Shown one piece after another: positions 8,386-16,051 of a stretch of 64,000 nucleotides of DNA (position 1 is the first letter of the stretch; every line of letters begins with the position of its first letter). The DNA lies in NCBI RefSeq assembly GCF_002954265.1, contig NZ_PPSL01000004.1, forward strand, positions 248,001 to 312,000. The letters run 5' to 3'. The notes below the pieces were generated by a model, which saw only the letters and a list, made by a program, of their open reading frames with translations, was not told where the DNA came from and searched no databases. The position numbers and the translations under genes were made by a program. Source of the DNA: Flavipsychrobacter stenotrophus (GTDB taxonomy: Bacteria > Bacteroidota > Bacteroidia > Chitinophagales > Chitinophagaceae).

Positions 8386-8417
8386 CAAAAGTAAGGGAAA
8401 AACCTATATCAACCAAA
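8386..8417 (-). promoter_or_regulatory. rpmE2 promoter
   Basis: On the minus strand TTTG (8414-8417), 20 bases, then TACTTTTG (8386-8393): both boxes of the Bacteroidota promoter consensus at the expected spacing. Confidence 0.75.
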
Positions 8418-8504
8418 CAAAATCTGATTTAGTTGGTTGCGCTGTGCTCAAAGAGCGAATTTCCTACAAAGATAGCGAACTCAAACCGCTTCAAGATTAG
8501 CCTT

Positions 8505-8605
8505 TATCGATCAACATCCGATACCTTCGGCATCGTTCCGCAATTTGTATGTGAATTTCTATAGACATCAGATACCTTCAGCATCATTACGGGGGTATTC
8601 TAATT
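8505..8605. repeat. Dispersed repeat with CCTTCGGCATC hairpins
   Basis: CGATACCTTCGGCATCGTTCC, then TTTCTATAGACAT, then ATACCTTCAGCATCATTACG. The same order of modules recurs at about 25,775-25,850. Each module can form a small GATxCC-loop-GGxATC hairpin. No gene is seen in this stretch. Confidence 0.6.
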
Positions 8606-8607
8606 CG

Positions 8608-9987
8608 CTACTTTACACTTTCTACCGCGCTAAGCACATGAGCTCCCGCAAACTCCACACACTTATCGGGGTTGGCGGTGGCGTGTTTGTATACGAGGTT
8701 GCGGATAAAGTCATTGTCTTGCAGGGGCTCCAGGTGGCTCTTTAAAATTTCAAGTGTTTCCATCTGTTGCTTTTTGTCGGAGAGGTAGCCCATGCCCACA
8801 AAATTGCCTTCCATTATCAGTATGCAGCTATGTTCATTTTCCTCAATGCCTTTATCTATGTAGGCAAAAGTGGGCAGCAGTTTACGCATCCACTCCATGG
8901 CTTCTTCTACGCGGGCATTGTATTCATCGGCATCGGCATGCATGCTGCACTCACAATCGGGAGAGATATTGCAGAGACGGTTACAGAGGTTGAATTCGCT
9001 GATCAGTTCGCGCAGGCGCATTTGCCCCTCTACTGCCGTATTAAATGTATAGAGCGGTTTGGCGGCCTGTCGGTTCTTTTCAATGGCCAGTCGCATAAAC
9101 CCGTTGCGGTCTTCATAAGAGAAGAGTCCAAACTGCGGCAGGTAACCTCTCTGACTGCGGTTGTGTATGGGCCACAACCTGCGGATCTCGGTGCTTTCCA
9201 ATATGTGTGCCATCAACTCGGTAGCGCATTGTTTGTAGCTGATACGGGCGGTTTCGCGCAGAAAATCCTGCTTCTGGCGGTTGACCTTATTATTGGAGAA
9301 GTGGCTTTTTACCCGCTTACGCAAGTTGATGGCCTTACCCACATAGATCACTTTACCCTCGGCATTGTAGAAATAGTAAACACCCGGTGTGCCCGGTAGC
9401 TGTGCTATCTGCTCTACAGGCAGGTGGGGTGGTATATAAGATTCGGCTGTGTTGCCTTTTAGTGCTGCAGCTATTGCGCCATTGGTATCTCGGGCAACTA
9501 TCATAGCCAGCAGATCGGCAGTGGCCAGGGCATCGCCACCTGCGCGGTGGCGGGCACCATGGTGGATACCCAGTTGTTGGGTCAGTTTACCAAGGCTATA
9601 GCCGTTTAACCCCGGTATTACTTTACGCGCCAGGCGCACGGTGCAGAGCTTCTTTTCATCGATCTCATAACCTGCAGCATCGAGGTGGTATTTTACAAAA
9701 GAGTAATCGAAATTAACATTGTGGGCTACAAATATCTTGTCCTGCAGCAGTTCATACACCTGTCCGGCTATCTCTTCAAACGATGGCGCATTGGCTACCA
9801 TGTTGTTATCTATACCAGTTAGCCGCTCTATAAAGTAGGGGATAGGCACATGCGGATTGACCAGGCTTTCATAAAAATTAAGCACTTTTTCACCATCGTG
9901 TATGACAATGGCGATCTCCGTAATGCCATTGGCTGCGGCAAAACTTCCTGTTGTTTCAATATCTACTACGGCATAAAGCATCTTCAC
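8608..9987 (-). CDS. DEDDh exonuclease fused to GIY-YIG endonuclease domain
   Basis: 459 residues. Residues 1-170 are a DnaQ-like 3'-5' exonuclease: VVDIETTG (Exo I), FVAHNVNFDYSF (Exo II) and HRAGGDALAT (Exo IIIepsilon). Residues 195-280 are a UvrC/Cho-type GIY-YIG nuclease: PGVYYFYNAEGKVIYVGKA with K-x-RV-x-SHF following. The remaining C-terminus has a cysteine group (CNRLCNISPDCECSMH) but no recognised domain. This fusion is widespread in bacteria and is probably involved in DNA repair in the cytoplasm. It is a single gene. Confidence 0.9.
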   Translation of the reverse strand: MKMLYAVVDIETTGSFAAANGITEIAIVIHDGEKVLNFYESLVNPHVPIPYFIERLTGIDNNMVANAPSFEEIAGQVYELLQDKIFVAHNVNFDYSFVKYHLDAAGYEIDEKKLCTVRLARKVIPGLNGYSLGKLTQQLGIHHGARHRAGGDALATADLLAMIVARDTNGAIAAALKGNTAESYIPPHLPVEQIAQLPGTPGVYYFYNAEGKVIYVGKAINLRKRVKSHFSNNKVNRQKQDFLRETARISYKQCATELMAHILESTEIRRLWPIHNRSQRGYLPQFGLFSYEDRNGFMRLAIEKNRQAAKPLYTFNTAVEGQMRLRELISEFNLCNRLCNISPDCECSMHADADEYNARVEEAMEWMRKLLPTFAYIDKGIEENEHSCILIMEGNFVGMGYLSDKKQQMETLEILKSHLEPLQDNDFIRNLVYKHATANPDKCVEFAGAHVLSAVESVK

Positions 9988-10029
9988 TACAACTTGTGCT
10001 TAAAATTAAGGTTTATTAGTTGAATTCGG

Positions 10030-10095
10030 CAATTTGATAATTCGGTAATGTGGCAATCTGCCTACCGGCAGACAGGTTCGGCAATGAAGGGTTGT
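10030..10095. repeat. Short AATTCGGCAAT / TGCCGGCAG-type repeats
   Basis: AATTCGGCAATTTG, AATTCGGTAATG and CTGCCTACCGGCAGACAGG lie close together. Similar words recur at 11,540-11,590 (CAATTCGATAATATGGCAAT, CAATTCGGCAATGGG) and the GCCGGCAGGC palindrome recurs at 12,355 and 23,280. Confidence 0.5.
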
Positions 10096-10176
10096 TATAC
10101 ATTTCAACTCTCGTGTTGCTTTACAACATATGTCTTTGCGCTGACTATTATCACAGTTTATCTTGTTGCCGTTCCC

Positions 10177-10184
10177 TAACTTTG
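10177..10184 (+). promoter_or_regulatory. -7 box of the barrel gene at 10,209
   Basis: TAACTTTG matches TAnnTTTG exactly and lies 24 bases before the ATG. Confidence 0.5.
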
Positions 10185-10208
10185 CGCCCTGTTATACAAA
10201 GCCGGAAA

Positions 10209-11084
10209 ATGAATATTAAGACTATTGCCGCAGGACTGCTCACCGTTGGTACTTTGTTTGCCCTCAATGCAACTGCACAAACCGCCGATCAACCGGCAAA
10301 AAAGAAGAAACATAGAACAGGTTCCATCTATTTCAGCTGGGGATACAACACTGAGTGGTATACCCGCAGCACGGTACATGTTACCCAGCGCGAGTTGCAG
10401 AACGATTATGACCTGGTGCAGGTAAAAGCGCACGACCACAAGGGCTGGAACGATAAGAGCATCTTTAAGCAACCCATAACCATTCCGCAGTACAACTACC
10501 GCCTGGGTTATTACTTTAACGATAAGCAAGATCTTGCTTTTGAGATCAACTTCGACCATACCAAGTATATTATTGCCAATAACCAGCAGATACGTGTAAA
10601 GGGTATAAGGAACAATGCACCGGTAGATCAAGATATCCTTTTCTCTGAGAACAACGGCTTTTACTACTTCCTTAACAATGGCGCCAACTTCCTGCTGTTC
10701 AACATTGTAAAGCGTTATGGACTGTATCATACCCCCAACCGCAGTATAGCTATAGACCTTACCGGTAAGGCGGGCATAGGCCCTGTGATACCGCACGTAG
10801 AGAACAAGCTGTTTGGTGCTACCAACGATATGGGCTTTCAGCTGGGTGGCTGGAACACCGGCTTGGAAACGGCGCTACGCGTAATGGTGATGAAGTATGG
10901 CTTCCTCGAATTTTCTCAGAAAGTAGATTATGCACGCTACAGCCATCTGAAGGTAGCCAGCGGTACCGCAAAGCAGAACTTTGGTACTTATGAGCTGATA
11001 CTGAGTGCCGGTTTCATATTGCCGACTACAAAGCACAATCCTATGTTTGAAAAGAAGCATTTGGCGGATAACGCTGCAAAATAG
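10209..11084 (+). CDS. Outer-membrane beta-barrel protein of unknown function
   Basis: 291 residues with signal peptide MNIKTIAAGLLTVGTLFALNATAQ, then a basic linker (PAKKKKHRTG) and a series of amphipathic strands (SIYFSWGYNTEWYT, YNYRLGYYFNDKQDLAFEINF, YGFLEFSQKVDYARYSHL) ending in LILSAGFILP. This is the profile of a small outer-membrane barrel of the Bacteroidota type; I cannot name the family. The frame is open back to 10,050 but the ATG at 10,209 starts the signal peptide and follows a good promoter. A terminator at 11,112 shows it is monocistronic. Confidence 0.75.
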   Translation: MNIKTIAAGLLTVGTLFALNATAQTADQPAKKKKHRTGSIYFSWGYNTEWYTRSTVHVTQRELQNDYDLVQVKAHDHKGWNDKSIFKQPITIPQYNYRLGYYFNDKQDLAFEINFDHTKYIIANNQQIRVKGIRNNAPVDQDILFSENNGFYYFLNNGANFLLFNIVKRYGLYHTPNRSIAIDLTGKAGIGPVIPHVENKLFGATNDMGFQLGGWNTGLETALRVMVMKYGFLEFSQKVDYARYSHLKVASGTAKQNFGTYELILSAGFILPTTKHNPMFEKKHLADNAAK

Positions 11085-11111
11085 TCAACAACGATATTTG
11101 TTTTATTTAAG

Positions 11112-11137
11112 GCACCCGGATCTTCGGGTGCTTTTTT
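11112..11137 (+). terminator. Rho-independent terminator
   Basis: Arms GCACCCG and CGGGTGC with a GATCTT loop, followed by TTTTTT, 27 bases after the stop of the barrel gene. Confidence 0.85.
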
Positions 11138-11739
11138 ATTGCGGGTAGTGGCTGAAAAAAAAGAGTGGCTTACGAGAGACGTAAGCCATTTGTTTTGATG
11201 GTGGTAAGACAAATAAGGGACGGATCATCTTACTATCAGCATGTGAAACTGATAAACCTATCTGAAAGCCAGATAAATTCGATACAATATTAGCGAAACG
11301 GAAGTGCATAAAGAACAGGTGATATAGCGGTTACGGTGGTAGGTGGCAGATGGTGAGCCGGTGACACCATCGGTTAATTATCTATATTTTTATTTGTTGT
11401 TGTTAAAGTGATGTGTAATCAACGGGTTATAAAAGTATAGTGCGTTGTAAGGTGCGTGCCTCACATGGGTTTGTATATGGTTTATATTTTTACTGGGTGG
11501 TTTTATTTAGATAACATTAACAATAACATAATGATGCAGTGGGCAATTCGATAATATGGCAATTTTGACAATTCGGCAATGGGATATTGAGGTTTTTTTG
11601 CTGATACCCGATTGAGAATTTAATTTTAATCGGGCATGGTTTGGTTGTAGTTGTTTGGTTTTCATGGTGTTGTGTTTTTGGGTGATGCCCGATTATGCCC
11701 GATATTCATTATAATCGGATGAGTTAGGGTTGCATATCC

Positions 11740-11880
11740 TACCTCTTGTTTACTTTCTTTACAACAGTCCCGCAATAAGCGGGATAAACTACAAGAAAGT
11801 AACAAAGAAAGCGCCGCCGCAAAAAATCGCCCTATCGCCACAAGGCTATGCGAGCTGCCGTTTTTTCGGTTAGCCAGGCT
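11740..11880. repeat. Longer intergenic repeat, divergent copy
   Basis: It contains TTTACTTTCTTTACAACAG, the mini-palindrome TCCCGCAATAAGCGGGA, then AAGAAAGTAACAAAGAAAG and CGCCGC. It is a divergent relative of the copies at 12,020 and 23,213. Confidence 0.5.
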
Positions 11881-12019
11881 TCTTCTCATGTTGTTGTTGA
11901 AATGCCCGATGGTTTTGAGATTCTAATCGGGCATGGGGCGGTTGTAGTTGTTTGATTTTCATTGTGTTGTGGTTTTGGGTGATGCCCGATTGTGCCCGAC
12001 CAGCGTGGCGGTTTCTTTG

Positions 12020-12170
12020 TCCAGTCGCATATTTTCTTTCTTTGTGCTGCCGCAAAGAAAGAAACAAAGAAAACGGCACTTTTGCGAATCGCTCCGCGCG
12101 CAAAAGGAGCTATGCTGCGTGTTGTTGTGGTTGGCCACACCGCTCTTCGCAAGCTCAGCCAACGCTGCCT
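12020..12170. repeat. Longer intergenic repeat, copy without insertions
   Basis: TTTTCTTTCTTTGTGCTGCCG ... ACGGCACTTTTGCGAA ... CTCTTCGCAAGCTCAGCCAACGC. Nearly the same sequence recurs at 23,213-23,396, where two short palindromes interrupt it. Confidence 0.65.
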
Positions 12171-12561
12171 GACCTTTGATTATTTTGTTGTAATTGTAGG
12201 TAATACCCGATGAAAATAAAATTGTAATCGGGCATGGTTTGATTGTAGTTGTTTGGTTTTCATGGTTTTGTGTTTTTGGGTGATGCCCGATTGTGCCCGA
12301 TGTTTGTGTTGTGTCGGGTGGGTCTTTGCGAGCTTTTCGCGAAGCCCGCCTTAACGGCCGGCAGGCAATCTAGTATCGGGAAATGTTCGTTGTTTGATTC
12401 AGGAAAATACGGAAATTCAGGATTCCCAGCCGGTTGAGCTAAATCAGGAGTCTAGCTCAGTAGCTTAAAATGGTGGTTTTTTCGTGTTTCCGGCAGTTTT
12501 TTTTGGTGCGTTTCCATTGTATGTATTTGTGGGTAAGGTTTTTGGCGTTTCTTGAAAACCA

Positions 12562-12630
12562 CCAGTTTCCGCAGTTTTCCGCAGTTTTTCTGCAGTTTTC
12601 CGCAGTTTTTTCCGCCAATTTCCGCCATTT
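12562..12630. repeat. Degenerate short tandem repeat (CAGTTTTCCG)
   Basis: Five to six units of 9-12 bases, each CAG + T-run + CCG, with T-run length varying from 3 to 6. Confidence 0.7.
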
Positions 12631-12652
12631 TTTTAGGAGCCTCACCCCGACT

Positions 12653-12667
12653 CTCTCCAAAGGAGAG
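12653..12667. repeat. CTCTCC-AAA-GGAGAG hairpin
   Basis: Six-base inverted arms around AAA within CCCCGACTCTCTCCAAAGG. Similar hairpins are a common dispersed element in Bacteroidota; a related CTCCTCTTT...AAAGAGGAG hairpin is at about 23,473. Confidence 0.5.
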
Positions 12668-12827
12668 GGAGGTATTACCGTGGTAAACGAGTTACACATT
12701 TATACGATAATACCGGGTGTTGTTTGCAGTTTTCATGTTGATGGAGGTTTATGGTATGGGGTTATAAATCTCACAAAGGTGGGGCCGCTTTTTGATGTGC
12801 GCAAATTGAATTTACATGGTGGGACGG

Positions 12828-12864
12828 AAAGTGTACCATGATGGTACGAAAAGTGTACCATCAT
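12828..12864. repeat. AAAGTGTACCAT direct repeat with internal palindrome
   Basis: AAAGTGTACCAT occurs twice (12,828 and 12,850), and the first copy extends into the palindrome GTACCAT-G-ATGGTAC. It is operator-like but has no gene to serve on the right, because the transposon begins 26 bases later. Confidence 0.5.
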
Positions 12865-12881
12865 AAAAAAAAGTTGTGTGG

Positions 12882-12889
12882 ATAACCCG
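12882..12889. repeat. Target-site duplication, left copy
   Basis: ATAACCCG, directly outside the left inverted repeat. The same 8 bases follow the right inverted repeat at 18,333-18,340. Confidence 0.9.
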
Positions 12890-12916
12890 GGCGCTAACAT
12901 ACCTCTTTACACCAAA
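12890..12916. repeat. Left terminal inverted repeat of the IS1595-type element
   Basis: Begins GGCGCTAACATACC and ends TTTACACCAAA. It matches the reverse complement of 18,306-18,332 at 25 of 27 positions. Confidence 0.9.
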
Positions 12917-12963
12917 TAAATGAATCTATTTAGTATTTATATATTATATTTATACTCGTAAGA

Positions 12964-13194
12964 TTAAAAGTTTAAAAGTTCCGATAAACTTATTCCTAAC
13001 TCACTGCTTATCTTCCTTAGCAATAACACCGAAGGGTTTGTATTGCCCGCTTCAATCCTATTCATATTTGATTTATCTAAATCGCAGATATACCCTAAAT
13101 CAACTTGCTTTATACCTTTCTCCTTACGTATTGTTTTAATACGCTGACCCAGTTGTTTTAAATAAATCTCATCTTCTTTTACCCGCTTATTCAT
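12964..13194 (-). CDS. XRE-type HTH regulator in the transposon
   Basis: 76 residues, almost entirely a lambda-repressor-like HTH: LGQRIKTIRKEKGIKQVDLGYICDLDKSNMNRIEAGNTNPSVLLLRKISSELGISLSELL. The recognition helix region is LDKSNMNRIE. It is the leftmost gene of the element, divergent from the LamG gene, with about 80 bases between them, so it may control that promoter and its own. Start: ATG at 13,194; the frame opens further to a TTG at 13,224. It is likely a cytoplasmic DNA-binding regulator of element genes; targets are unknown. Confidence 0.8.
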   Translation of the reverse strand: MNKRVKEDEIYLKQLGQRIKTIRKEKGIKQVDLGYICDLDKSNMNRIEAGNTNPSVLLLRKISSELGISLSELLNF

Positions 13195-13276
13195 TCCGAG
13201 CAAATTCAAAAAAATTACACTCAATAAGTTATCAATATTGACAACGTTTTTTTACATTAGCCGCAAATCATACAAC

Positions 13277-14318
13277 ATGAAAAAAATTGTTTGTCTTGCT
13301 GCTTTATTACTCCCTTTCCTCCTTTTCAAACGCTCAAATAGGTAGTACTTATCATAGCACATATTTTGACGGAACAACAGGCATACGGTTAGTTACTAAC
13401 TACATGACTTTTACAAGCAATGCTATACCGCAACTAACTATTGAAGTGTGGCTAAAACGAGATACCGCTATTAGTAGTTACGGTGGTGGCCGTACGGAAA
13501 CAATTGCTCAATTTCCTAAGTTCGGTGGCCCTGCACAAGATGTACTAAACATATCATTAATAGACGATAGTGTGGTTGCTACATACGGTCAAAACGTTAA
13601 GGTATCATGCTTATATCCTGCTGATACGGAATGGCATCACATAGCATTTGTAAGCGATACGGTTACACACATATTATCTTTCGTTCCGACAATATTTGAT
13701 ACGGCATTTCTTTATTTAGACGGTGTAAAAATGTCACATGGTGTAGGCAATAGAGCTCCTTTAATGGGTGCTGGAGCGGGCAGTACGATTAATATAGGGT
13801 ATTCTCATTTTTCAAGTGGCTCTGACGGAAATTATTATAGCGGCAACCTAACAATGTTAGCGGTTTATGATACTGCTTTGTATGCTAATAATTTCACGCC
13901 TTCATGTGTATTTGATACGGTTAGATTTTTCAGGAATGACAGTTTATTAATGCCGTGTGACTATATGGCTCCGTTAAATGGTAATGATACGGGGTATTAC
14001 AGTTTGAATCAGGTAAAGGTTAATAATGCGGTTGTTAGTGAATTAAGTTCTCCCTGTGATACGGTTGTAACAACTACGTCAATAGGTACTATTCAAAAGG
14101 ACTTGATAAGCATATACCCTAATCCTGGTCACGGTACAATGTCTATTAGTAGTGATTTGCTGCTTGAAAAGATTGAGGTAATAAACTTGTTAGGGCAAAC
14201 GGTATTGAGCGAGAAAACAACGGGAAATACTATGCAAATAGATTTATCAGCATTGCAAAATGGAATTTATTTGTTGCGAGTTAATGAGGGTATTATTTAT
14301 AAAATCATAAAGGATTAA
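13277..14318 (+). CDS. LamG-fold T9SS-secreted protein with a frameshift in the start region
   Basis: The long frame starts at a TTG (13,287) and encodes about 343 residues: a concanavalin/LamG-like domain (LTIEVWLKRD, WHHIAFVSD, FLYLDGVKM, INIGYSHFSSG, YYSGNLTMLAVYDTALY) and a type A sorting domain (SIYPNPGHG ... NGIYLLRVNEGIIYKIIKD). The natural start appears to be ATG at 13,277, followed by seven A. As written, that ATG runs out of frame and stops at a TAG after about 22 codons. With six A it would give a perfect signal peptide, MKKLFVLLLYYSLSSFSNAQ, joined to the long frame. So the gene is either phase-variable, slippage-dependent, recently inactivated, or carries a one-base sequencing error. 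A secreted adhesin or glycan-binding role is inferred. Confidence 0.75.
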
Positions 14319-14351
14319 GGCATTTTCAAATCACAATATAAAATCAACAAA

Positions 14352-14483
14352 ATGGCTACGTATCAATGTCAAAAATGCGGCACGAAATCAAGCAACATTT
14401 CAACAAGTATTAATTGCCCTAAAGGTGGCTCACACATTTGGAGCAACCTCGGAAGATTTATTAAACAAGTGTTTAACTGGTAA
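14352..14483 (+). CDS. Small zinc-ribbon-like protein
   Basis: 43 residues. CQKC near the start and C...H later (C6, C9, C22, H28 approximately) could bind one zinc ion, as in small zinc ribbons. The rest is basic and aromatic (GRFIKQVFNW). No family name can be given. It lies 33 bases after the LamG gene on the same strand and before a strong terminator, so it is probably the second gene of that unit. The ATG follows an A-rich leader (AAATCAACAAA). Confidence 0.65.
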   Translation: MATYQCQKCGTKSSNISTSINCPKGGSHIWSNLGRFIKQVFNW

Positions 14484-14487
14484 GGCA

Positions 14488-14517
14488 AAAGAAGTAGCGA
14501 TTAATCGCTACTTCTTT
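14488..14517 (+). terminator. Terminator after the LamG / zinc-ribbon unit
   Basis: A perfect palindrome of 30 bases (AAAGAAGTAGCGATT and its complement) followed by ATTTAT. Confidence 0.75.
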
Positions 14518-14577
14518 ATTTATAGTAAATACTTTGTGCTATAAAAAACAAAATGGATATATGATGTTATAATAGGC

Positions 14578-14958
14578 ATGAAAAAGATTAAATGTTGGAT
14601 ACAGAAATTATTACTTTATTTGCTTAAAAAATTAAATATGCCGAAACCTTTTGCCGAATTTAAAAGGCGCAATATGCTTGACGTTTATCTTTTCATAGAA
14701 AAATCCTTGGTTTTTGGAGAGTTGGGATTTGAATTATACAACATACCTCATTTGTATGGTGAAAATATGACGTTCGTAACTGATAAAACAAACGATTATG
14801 GAACATTACAATACACAAATACAAAAACGGACGCTAAAGCATCAATTAACATAGACAAGGATTACAATGTATTTATTGAAGGTGTTGATAACGACACTAA
14901 AAATCGTATGGAACAATTCGTAACACAGTATTTACAGCAGGCAAAATTCCTACCTTAA
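14578..14958 (+). CDS. Transposon passenger protein, unknown (126 aa)
   Basis: 126 residues, unrecognised. The first 20 residues are basic and hydrophobic (MKKIKCWIQKLLLYLLKK), possibly an amphipathic or membrane-associated helix. The remainder is a mixed alpha/beta globular sequence with YGTLQYTNTKTDAKASINIDKD in the middle. The leader TTATAATAGGCATG closely resembles that of the passenger gene at 16,864. The ATG is clear and codon use is as AT-rich as the rest of the element. Function unknown. Confidence 0.65.
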   Translation: MKKIKCWIQKLLLYLLKKLNMPKPFAEFKRRNMLDVYLFIEKSLVFGELGFELYNIPHLYGENMTFVTDKTNDYGTLQYTNTKTDAKASINIDKDYNVFIEGVDNDTKNRMEQFVTQYLQQAKFLP

Positions 14959-15010
14959 TAATTGCGGATAAGTATTTTTAATATTCTTTGTTTTGGTGTA
15001 AAATTCTCCT

Positions 15011-15018
15011 TATCTTTG
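15011..15018 (+). promoter_or_regulatory. -7-like box before the transposase gene
   Basis: TATCTTTG fits TAnnTTTG, with TTTG at 14,987-14,990 exactly 20 bases upstream. It lies only 4 bases before the ATG, so a transcript from it would be leaderless or start inside the gene. Between the two boxes TTTGGTGTAAA (14,992-15,002) repeats the inner part of the terminal repeats. Confidence 0.4.
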
Positions 15019-15022
15019 GTTC

Positions 15023-16024
15023 ATGTTTGAACTGAAACCTTTTAAGAGCATTTTAGACCTTCTCAAAGCATTTCCGACTGAACAAGTTTGTATTGCTCAC
15101 CTTGAAACATTGCGCTGGAACGGCAATGTTATATCCCCGTTTGACCCTAATTCTAAAGTCTATAAGTGCGCTGGCATTAAATACAAATGCAAGAATACTG
15201 GCAAATATTTCAACGTCCTTACAGGTACTATATTTGAAAATACTAAAATCCCTTTGCAGACTTGGTTTCTCGCAATCTATCTTTTTACTACACACAAAAA
15301 AGGTATCAGTAGCTACATTATGGCTACTGAATTAAATATTACTCAAAAATCAAGTTGGTTCCTCTTATCCCGCATACGCTATGCAATGGAACACGAAAAC
15401 TTTTTAAACAACTTTGACGGCACTATTGAAGTTGATGAAACCTATGTAGGTGGCAAAAATAAGAATAGGCATGACGATAAGAAGAAAGAATATTCACAAG
15501 GTGGAAAGCAAATGCAGCCTGTATTTGGTATGTTTAAAGAGGAAGTTTCAGAAGTAATTTACAGACCGAATAAAAAGAATAACGAATTAGCAGTTAGAGA
15601 GAAAGTTATTCATCAACATGCAGTAGTAAGGACGGAAGTGGTAGATAATGTTCAGAGTAAAACACTATTGCCTATGATCGCGGAGAAAGTAGAATTTGGT
15701 TCTACTATTGTTTCAGATGAGTATCATGTGTATAAGAATTTAAAGAACGCATACTATCACGAGGTTGTACAGCATAGATTGAAGAACTACGTAAATTGGG
15801 ATGGATATACAACTAACAGGTTAGAGGGCTATTGGAATATCTTAAAGAAGACGTGGGGTACTACTTACATGGGTCGTGTAACAGTAAAGCATTTACATAG
15901 GTATTGCAGGGAAACGGAGTACAGATTTAATACAAGGCATTTAAACACTTCGGACACATTTAATCTGTTGTTGACAGGTTGCGAAAAGCGTTTAAGATAC
16001 GTAGATTTGAAAAACAACAAATAA
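15023..16024 (+). CDS. IS1595-family (ISXO2-like) DDE transposase
   Basis: 333 residues, normal length. N-terminal: a reduced zinc-ribbon-like part (KVYKCAGIKYKCKNTGKYFNV) and the family pattern TGTIFENTKIPLQTWFLAIY. Catalytic domain: first D138 in EVDETYVGGK, second D232 in SDEYHVYK and E268 in TNRLEGYWNILKK. It catalyses movement of the element by cutting at the GG-starting inverted repeats. The product looks intact. It lies in the middle of the element rather than at one end, with passenger genes on both sides. Confidence 0.95.
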   Translation: MFELKPFKSILDLLKAFPTEQVCIAHLETLRWNGNVISPFDPNSKVYKCAGIKYKCKNTGKYFNVLTGTIFENTKIPLQTWFLAIYLFTTHKKGISSYIMATELNITQKSSWFLLSRIRYAMEHENFLNNFDGTIEVDETYVGGKNKNRHDDKKKEYSQGGKQMQPVFGMFKEEVSEVIYRPNKKNNELAVREKVIHQHAVVRTEVVDNVQSKTLLPMIAEKVEFGSTIVSDEYHVYKNLKNAYYHEVVQHRLKNYVNWDGYTTNRLEGYWNILKKTWGTTYMGRVTVKHLHRYCRETEYRFNTRHLNTSDTFNLLLTGCEKRLRYVDLKNNK

Positions 16025-16051
16025 CTCATAAACTTTTATTGCTTTCACGAT

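Larger units (their letters stand above)
11604..12301. repeat. Three 100-bp hairpin repeats at about 300-bp period
   Basis: Copies at 11,604-11,703, 11,902-12,000 and 12,203-12,301 are each 99-100 bases. Each begins with an inverted pair (ATxCCCGAT ... ATCGGGCAT), continues through a T/G-rich middle (TTGTAGTTGTTTG ... TTTTCAT) and ends GATGCCCGATTxTGCCCGA. The starts are 298 and 301 bases apart. The spacers differ from each other although the first two contain related sequence. Confidence 0.75.
11138..12881. other. 1.7-kb region without convincing genes, rich in repeats
   Basis: Open frames in this stretch lack start sites, codon pattern and recognisable sequence, and several simply read through repeats. 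It contains the three-copy 100-bp repeat array (11,604-12,301), two copies of a longer repeat (11,740-11,880; 12,020-12,170), a CCGCAGTTTT run (12,562-12,630), a CTCTCC hairpin (12,653-12,667) and a GTGTACCAT repeat pair (12,828-12,864). It ends at the IS1595-type transposon. Confidence 0.65.

Noticed and set aside
11604-12301. CRISPR or integron attC array
   Set aside because: The repeats are 100 bp at 300-bp period, with no cas genes or integrase nearby and no RYYYAAC/GTTRRRY core sites.
11662-12441. Several short open frames on both strands between 11.6 and 12.4 kb
   Set aside because: They read through dispersed repeats, overlap each other in all frames and lack starts and codon pattern.
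12457-12841. Open frames over the CCGCAGTTTT repeat region
   Set aside because: Low-complexity translation of the tandem repeat; no supported start or family.
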